NCBI GenBank assembly: GCA_015227615.1
Contig: JAALGZ010000089.1
Span: 1-64,000 of the forward strand
Origin: Labyrinthula sp. Ha
Lineage: Eukaryota; Sar; Bigyra; Labyrinthulida; Labyrinthulaceae
Reading direction: 5' to 3'
Length of the DNA stretch: 64,000 nt
Position 1 is the first letter of the stretch. Each line of letters begins with the position of its first letter. Shown one piece after another: positions 59,296 through 64,000 of the stretch. The position numbers and the translations under genes were made by a program. A model generated the notes under the pieces. That model had not been told where the DNA came from, made no database searches, and saw only the letters and a list, made by a program, of their open reading frames with translations.

Positions 59296-60003
59296 ATGAA
59301 TTTTCTGGAAGAGCAAAATCTTTTACCCTTGTATCCAAGAATAGTCGAAAGAAAGACGGTTCTGCTTGATGATTATCCAAGTGAATTTAGTTCAGTCACA
59401 TTGGAAAGAGTTCAGTTTTCATGTCCATTGGGAGTTCAAGGTTTAAATGAACATAAGTGGAAGGAGTCAGCTGTTGCTTTAGAAGCAGAGTATAAACAAG
59501 AATTGAAGCATTGGGATAAGTTCGAACTAGCAACAAGAAATGATTTCGATCACGTTCTAAAACTAGTACATCACTATGTTTCAAGAAGAAATGAAACGAA
59601 GGAGGTTAATCTTCTAGAGCTAGCATGCAAGAATGATTACAGGATAACGAAGGATATTGATAACTTCTTGGTCGATTCCACTGATCCGAGCTTTAATGTT
59701 CAACTAAACAATCTTCTAAAGAATAAAAGTCAAAAGCGCAAATCGGCAAGAAAATTAAAAGCTAGGGCTAAGAAGCTGAAGACTGGGGATCAGAAGAAGA
59801 TAGAATCAAATTCAGCCAAAGTAAATAATTCAACACATGTGAAAACTATTACTGCAGTCAGTGAAAACTGGTTTCATCCCTTTAACCCAAGAATTAAGTG
59901 CAGATGCAAGAAAAGCAGTTGCGAGAAGAAATATTGCGAATGTTTTGCACGAGGTCAAAGATGTTCCGTAAACTGCTCTTGCACTAACTGCAACAATTCC
60001 TAA
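59296..60003 (+). CDS. Single-CXC-domain (tesmin/TSO1/MSL2-type) putative DNA-binding protein
   Basis: Intact 235-aa frame from ATG. The C-terminal 35 residues form one cysteine-rich CXC motif: KCRCKKSSCEKKYCECF, then GQRCSVNCSCTNCNNS. The cysteines are in the order seen in tesmin/TSO1/LIN54 and MSL2 CXC domains, which bind zinc clusters and DNA. LIN54-type proteins carry two CXC units joined by a linker; here only one is present and it is at the extreme C-terminus. A Lys-rich stretch (residues ~152-180, KRKSARKLKARAKKLK) could be a nuclear signal. The N-terminal 150 residues are unassigned. Convergent with the coiled-coil gene; stops are 20 bp apart. Confidence 0.75.
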   Translation: MNFLEEQNLLPLYPRIVERKTVLLDDYPSEFSSVTLERVQFSCPLGVQGLNEHKWKESAVALEAEYKQELKHWDKFELATRNDFDHVLKLVHHYVSRRNETKEVNLLELACKNDYRITKDIDNFLVDSTDPSFNVQLNNLLKNKSQKRKSARKLKARAKKLKTGDQKKIESNSAKVNNSTHVKTITAVSENWFHPFNPRIKCRCKKSSCEKKYCECFARGQRCSVNCSCTNCNNS

Positions 60004-60023
60004 TGAATGTTGATGCTAACGAA

Positions 60024-60986
60024 CTAGTTTCCTAAGGTTTCGTCCTGGAAGTGCGAGTCTAGTCTTGATATTCTTGAGTTTAGTTCGCTACATTTTTCCA
60101 ATTGCTCCTGGTGAACTCTAATTTGTTCAATGCATTTTTCTAGCCGCATAGTTAAGTCAAAAATTTCCTCATCCTTTTCCTCTAAGCGTTTTTTTAAAGT
60201 TTCAATAAGAATATCTTTGGAATTGTAATATTCATCGACTATAGTATCTTCTTTTGAGGGTGTTTCCAAGTTTATTTCCATGTTAACCTCTTCCCTACTA
60301 CTTGTATCAGAAAAAGATGAAGACACAATACGGGACTTTTCTGTCATATTCTTTCTTGACTCAAATCTTATATCTTCCCTTGCAGAGAGTAGATTAGCCT
60401 CTGTTCCTGTACTTTTGTAAAACTCATTTTTCACTTTTTGATACGAGGCTTCTTCTTTTGCACTCCACTTTACGGCTCCAGAGGCAGTGTATTTCGATTG
60501 CTCTGGTCGCGCAATGCATTGAGAAGATTCTAATGCTGCAACTCTTGTAAACTTTTTCAAGGTATCAGCTTCGTGTTCTTGGTTAGCCTTACTGTGTTTC
60601 CTACGCTGAACATCTTCAGAAGCAGGGGCAACAAATTTTCTGTTAAAGGGCTTCACTTTGGTGCTACTGGTATGACAATATCGCTTGCTATGAGAAGCAG
60701 ATGATTTCTTAGATGTATTTAAAGGGCTACCATATTCTTTCTGAAGCAATTTTTGATATTCGTTTAATCCATGGAGCTCGCTCGCTTCTGTCAAACTCTT
60801 CTCAACTCTGTCGTTATTGCTCAGCTGCTTCCTCTCTACAAAATATTCTCTATTACTACAATTTATATCACCATGGTCTCTCTCAATGCAAGATTTGAAC
60901 TTATTTACCATGCAGCGAAGGTCTTCTTCATCAAGTTTCTCTGTCATCTTCAAACGGCTAAATATCTTTAACATTTTTTGAAGCAT
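60024..60986 (-). CDS. Coiled-coil protein of unknown function
   Basis: Intact 320-aa frame starting MLQKMLKIFSRLKM; a second ATG at codon 14 is also possible. Residues ~20-240 are polar, Ser/Lys-rich and probably disordered. The last ~70 residues (LKKRLEEKDEEIFDLTMRLE, then CIEQIRVHQEQLEKC) form a clear heptad coiled coil, suggesting oligomerisation or binding to another coiled coil. No enzyme motif or membrane segment is visible. Divergent from the tail-anchored protein gene (219 bp). Confidence 0.65.
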   Translation of the reverse strand: MLQKMLKIFSRLKMTEKLDEEDLRCMVNKFKSCIERDHGDINCSNREYFVERKQLSNNDRVEKSLTEASELHGLNEYQKLLQKEYGSPLNTSKKSSASHSKRYCHTSSTKVKPFNRKFVAPASEDVQRRKHSKANQEHEADTLKKFTRVAALESSQCIARPEQSKYTASGAVKWSAKEEASYQKVKNEFYKSTGTEANLLSAREDIRFESRKNMTEKSRIVSSSFSDTSSREEVNMEINLETPSKEDTIVDEYYNSKDILIETLKKRLEEKDEEIFDLTMRLEKCIEQIRVHQEQLEKCSELNSRISRLDSHFQDETLGN

Positions 60987-61205
60987 TGAAGACCAGTAAT
61001 GCAGTATTGAGAAAACTTAATGGGTCATGCATTCTTGTTGGAAAATAATAATCGGAACATTAAGTGACTCGAGCTAAACATATTATTCCCGGAAACAGTG
61101 CCACTATTTGTGTTAGTGTTCTGGGTTAAAAAAACTAGATCGAAACGTGTTTCAACTTTACCACGAGGAATAGGAAAAAAAGAGAACTGTTAGAGAAACA
61201 ACGCA
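60987..61205. promoter_or_regulatory. Divergent promoter region, coiled-coil / tail-anchored genes
   Basis: 219 bp between outward-facing starts. The sequence before the + strand gene is A-rich (AGGAAAAAAAGAGAAC). No named element was recognised. Confidence 0.45.
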
Positions 61206-61674
61206 ATGAGACCAAGCTCATATGAATCACGGTCGTCTAGCCAACAAGGAGCTTCAACTGAAGGGGCACCATCAGTTCCACCAAAGCGTCCTCCTACAGA
61301 AAGAGTGAAATCGCCAAGACTTCCAGCTCCAGAAAGCGTCTACAACCCACCAAGCACAGTTTACGAACCACAGGGAACTGTCTATCCATACCCAAATTTG
61401 GAACTTTCTAATAGTCAGAGTTATCAAACAAGCCGTACTCATAGTTTTTGCTTTTTAATTTATAGATGCTGCAACCGCAAGAGGGCGAACTTCTTCTGCT
61501 GCTGTAGATGCATTCGTCGCGAGCATACACAACCAGAAAAAGTCAACGAAAAAGTGTTGCAGTGGTTGTTGTAGTCCTAAAGTAAAACGACTACTCACTG
61601 TACTCGTTGTATTCATAGTCGGGTTTGGTGTATTTTTTGTTGGAGCCTACTTTCTTCTAGAAGAATATTTCTAG
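61206..61674 (+). CDS. Proline-rich tail-anchored membrane protein (spliced, 31-nt intron)
   Basis: Exons 61206-61434 and 61466-61674 (31-nt GT-AG intron, TTTTTAATTTATAG end) give 145 aa. The unspliced frame would end at 122 aa in Cys-rich sequence with no sense. Splicing produces a Pro/Ser-rich cytosolic N-terminus (PSVPPKRPPTERVKSP, SVYNPPSTVYEPQGTVYPYP), then a Cys cluster (KKCCSGCCSPKVKR) suited to S-acylation. A single C-terminal membrane helix (LLTVLVVFIVGFGVFFVGAY) follows, ending FLLEEYF. This layout is that of a tail-anchored protein with Pro-rich and Tyr motifs that could bind SH3/WW-type domains. No family is recognised. Confidence 0.7.
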
Positions 61675-61938
61675 CGCAATATCAGCATATTAAGTATTCA
61701 TGTTTGGTTCTTCATTTCCTTCCATAAAAATATCTGGTTATTTCCCTCTCCTTCTATTTCGCTGCAGCCTCGGCGGGTCAAGGACCAAATAGCCATGCTG
61801 CTGTATTAGAGCTACTTCTGGGTATTTCAGCTGGGTATTATTACCATGGAATATGTTCCCGAAAAATATCAACGAGACGACTGATAGACATCAAAGTAAA
61901 ACTGCTGTAGCCATAAACAAAACAACAAGAAAAACGAG

Positions 61939-63507
61939 ATGAAAGCCAATATTCATTACATAGTTGTATTTCTGTCTGCATTCTGCATCCTTCTAGTATT
62001 TTCAAGACAGGAAAGGGGGTTAACGCGGCAGATAGACGGTATCTCACGGTCCTTGCGTAATACTAACCTGAAAAAGATACATACGTTTGATCCAGACACT
62101 ACAACAACAAGAGAAGGATCCCCAATCTTCAGTGCTTACTTGTCATCGTCCTCTTCGCAACTTCAGATCAAACATCCTCCTCCACAGAACCGTGATGATG
62201 GGCCTTTGCGCGCACGACACAGTAAATTAGGAGAAAGTGTTCCTACAAGACTTGGGAGCTTTGAGTTTAATGTCATGCACCTGGAAGAAGCCAGAAGCAC
62301 TCAAGGGCAGTTTGGTAACAATCCCGATGGCGACGAAACTCTTGCTCCCACAGGTTCCCCTTCAATGTTGCCAACAGCTGCACCATCAACCAGCCCTTCA
62401 ATCTCGCCAACACAAACTCCTACAAATATACCTTCGTCAAACCCTACAGCTAATCCAACAAAATCGGCATCACTCCTCCCATCGTCATCCCCGTCCTTTA
62501 ATCCTACTGGAACTCCTACTCTACATCCAAGTATGAACCCAACTGAATCACCTACAGCAGAACCTACATTCTCCCCAACACTTTCACCATCACTCACTCC
62601 TTCATCCAATCCTACAACAGAACCTACGTTCTCCCCAACACTTTCACCAAACACGGCTCCTACAACCAGTCCAACGCAATCCCCCACGGATTCCCCTTCA
62701 GTTGCACCTAGTACATCCCCAACAAAAGGACCCACGTTCTCACCTACAATTCCACCCAGCACATCTCCAACAACGAGGCCAACACAATCGCCTACAGAAT
62801 CCCCCTCTGTGACTCCTAGTAGATCTCCTACAGAGAGTCCATCAGTATCTCCCACTTTGTCCCCGACAGCTGCTCCAACCCAATCTCCAACAAGAGCGCC
62901 TACTGGTCTGCCTACAGTCGAACCAACGATTGCACCATCCGTCACTCCAACTTTCTCACCAACTTCGTCCCCGACGGAGATATCCGGATCAGAAAGTAAT
63001 GGCGTCTCTAGTGGTGTCCTCTCCGTAATTCTCCTGCTTACTTTGGGAAGCATTGGTGCTTTAATTTTCATCGGAAAGCGAAAGAAGCTAATTAGGTTTA
63101 ACAAGCATAACACAGATGCATCTTCAGAAGGAGTTTTGCGCAAAACACAAGTAGAAGTTTCAAAGCAAGGGGACGTTTCTATTACAGAATCTGTTGGGGT
63201 TTCCAAGAGTGAATCTTCAAGGAAAGTGAAGCAACTTGAGGCTGAAATAAAGAATATTAAGACAGGGCATGTAAGTGCAAAGTTATCTCCAAACTTTCGG
63301 GCAGTACTGGCTCAGAACCCAAATAATCCATTTAGACCAAGCAGTACTTTAGTTAAAAAACATGAATTAAAACAAAAGCTTGAGGAAGAGAGAAAAAAAG
63401 AAGAGAATAACCGTTTGTTTGAGCAGCTTGGTTTGCCAAAGACTAAGGGGCCGGAAAACTCAAGCAATGGAGATGAAGACAAGGATAGTGTGGACGATGC
63501 AATCTAG
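61939..63507 (+). CDS. PT/SPT-repeat type I membrane protein (mucin-like)
   Basis: Intact 522-aa frame from ATG. A hydrophobic N-terminus (residues ~5-22, HYIVVFLSAFCILLVF) is a signal peptide or anchor. After ~110 unassigned residues comes a ~215-residue array of four-residue xPT/SPS units (SPTLSPSLTP, TQSPTESPSV and so on), expected to be heavily O-glycosylated. A second helix (VLSVILLLTLGSIGALIFI) precedes a basic stop-transfer (GKRKK). The ~150-residue cytosolic part ends in a charged coiled-coil stretch (KLEEERKKEENNRLFEQL). Such repeats are common in surface and wall proteins of diatoms and other algae/protists. No ligand-binding domain is seen. The open frame on the opposite strand over the repeat is a shadow. 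Confidence 0.8.
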   Translation: MKANIHYIVVFLSAFCILLVFSRQERGLTRQIDGISRSLRNTNLKKIHTFDPDTTTTREGSPIFSAYLSSSSSQLQIKHPPPQNRDDGPLRARHSKLGESVPTRLGSFEFNVMHLEEARSTQGQFGNNPDGDETLAPTGSPSMLPTAAPSTSPSISPTQTPTNIPSSNPTANPTKSASLLPSSSPSFNPTGTPTLHPSMNPTESPTAEPTFSPTLSPSLTPSSNPTTEPTFSPTLSPNTAPTTSPTQSPTDSPSVAPSTSPTKGPTFSPTIPPSTSPTTRPTQSPTESPSVTPSRSPTESPSVSPTLSPTAAPTQSPTRAPTGLPTVEPTIAPSVTPTFSPTSSPTEISGSESNGVSSGVLSVILLLTLGSIGALIFIGKRKKLIRFNKHNTDASSEGVLRKTQVEVSKQGDVSITESVGVSKSESSRKVKQLEAEIKNIKTGHVSAKLSPNFRAVLAQNPNNPFRPSSTLVKKHELKQKLEEERKKEENNRLFEQLGLPKTKGPENSSNGDEDKDSVDDAI

Positions 63508-63648
63508 AGTCGTGTTGGCATATTTAATGTAGTTTCGTTTTAAAGTTTGAAACATTGTATTGTTAGAATTTGGTATTAATATTCAGAGTACTAATCAAAG
63601 TAGAACTATAAATACCCTCTGGAGTGAAATTATTATTCATTTCCTTCA

Positions 63649-64000
63649 TTAGCTCATAAGACTCGATCGATATTTTTCTACTCTCTCTGTGAACACACGC
63701 AGAAAAGCAGCTTCTTCGTAATATTTTCTTCGTATGTGGAGCGCTTCAACCGTATCAAACAGATTTTTGAGAGCGTCAGGGGCAGTATTTATGTAGTGAG
63801 AAAAAGGTACATAGTTATAGTGATTTGTATCAGGGTGGGACAGGAACATAATCTTCTTTCCTAGATCCACTGCAGCTTGTAGTTCCATGCATACATAATT
63901 GCTTGCAAAAATATCTCTTGACAAGAAAAGAATATAAATCATACAAGTTTCAACCCCTTTTTTCATTGCAGGTCGAGTTAACCCATCTGCTCCGGAATAC
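63649..64000 (-). CDS. TIR-domain protein, C-terminal part, truncated by the window edge
   Basis: The frame is open from its TAA at 63649 to the window end, so the start and N-terminus lie outside. Read in the gene's direction, a hydrophobic strand MIYILFLSRDIFASNYVCME is followed by LQAAVDLGKKIMFLS. This matches the TIR pattern of a strand ending in S, then xxS.(W/Y)C..EL..A and a second strand. The Glu in CMEL sits where the catalytic Glu of NADase-type TIR domains lies. The remainder (about 70 residues) is helical with an RRKYYEEAAF segment. Whether this TIR signals by binding or cleaves NAD cannot be decided without the rest. Convergent with the PT-repeat gene (141 bp). Confidence 0.6.
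   Translation of the reverse strand, partial: YSGADGLTRPAMKKGVETCMIYILFLSRDIFASNYVCMELQAAVDLGKKIMFLSHPDTNHYNYVPFSHYINTAPDALKNLFDTVEALHIRRKYYEEAAFLRVFTERVEKYRSSLMS

Noticed and set aside
62301-63206. 301-codon minus-strand frame rich in VGD/GxxVG units
   Set aside because: It is the antisense shadow of the PT-repeat array; the periodic pattern comes from the xPT codons on the other strand, which have signal peptide, TM and tail context.

Overview
The window is AT-rich nuclear DNA of a eukaryotic protist. The signs are a cytosolic ribosomal protein (eS12), a RIC8 G-protein chaperone, a p21-activated-type kinase, an alkaline ceramidase, Golgi-type membrane enzymes and spliceosomal GT-AG introns, with no operon-like signals. 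All three standard stop codons are used. The lineage cannot be fixed from sequence alone. Pro-Thr/Ser-rich surface proteins, a fungal/diatom-type sphingolipid C9-methyltransferase and introns of about 30 nt would fit a stramenopile or a related protist, but that is inference.

Genes sit in tight islands separated by gene-poor AT-rich stretches of 4-8 kb. Island 1 (2.6-8.3 kb) holds RIC8, a SANT-MINDY deubiquitinase, a 359-aa EF-hand protein whose tail needs a 28-nt intron, and a small basic protein whose motifs echo that tail. Island 2 (16.4-21.8 kb) holds a Cid1-type terminal nucleotidyltransferase, sphingolipid C9-methyltransferase, eS12 and alkaline ceramidase. Island 3 (29.5-34.0 kb) holds a type II membrane glycosyltransferase, a membrane-anchored SDR dehydrogenase/epimerase and a tyrosine-recombinase-like protein that has lost catalytic residues. 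Island 4 (39.1-41.3 kb) pairs a decayed BioD-like (COG0857) ATPase with an intact inositol-dehydrogenase-like oxidoreductase. Two single-gene islands follow: an ankyrin/zinc-finger protein (46.7-48.8 kb) and a PAK-like kinase with four introns of 30-31 nt (53.3-55.1 kb). Island 5 (59.3-64 kb) holds a CXC-domain protein, a coiled-coil protein, a tail-anchored proline-rich protein, a PT-repeat type I membrane protein and the end of a TIR-domain gene cut by the window edge.

Within islands, neighbours are mostly convergent (20-141 bp between stops, once overlapping) or divergent (47-223 bp between starts). The left edge carries an (ATAG)31 microsatellite and a probable decayed Mutator-like transposase. 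The deserts hold mainly unassigned AT-rich DNA, with a few inverted repeats, a tRNA-like Pol III promoter remnant, a nested inverted-repeat block and scraps of decayed coding-like sequence.

The most notable points are the near-uniform ~30-nt introns, the SANT-MINDY fusion, the two sphingolipid genes flanking eS12, the catalytically degenerate tyrosine recombinase, and the EF-hand tail shared with its neighbour.
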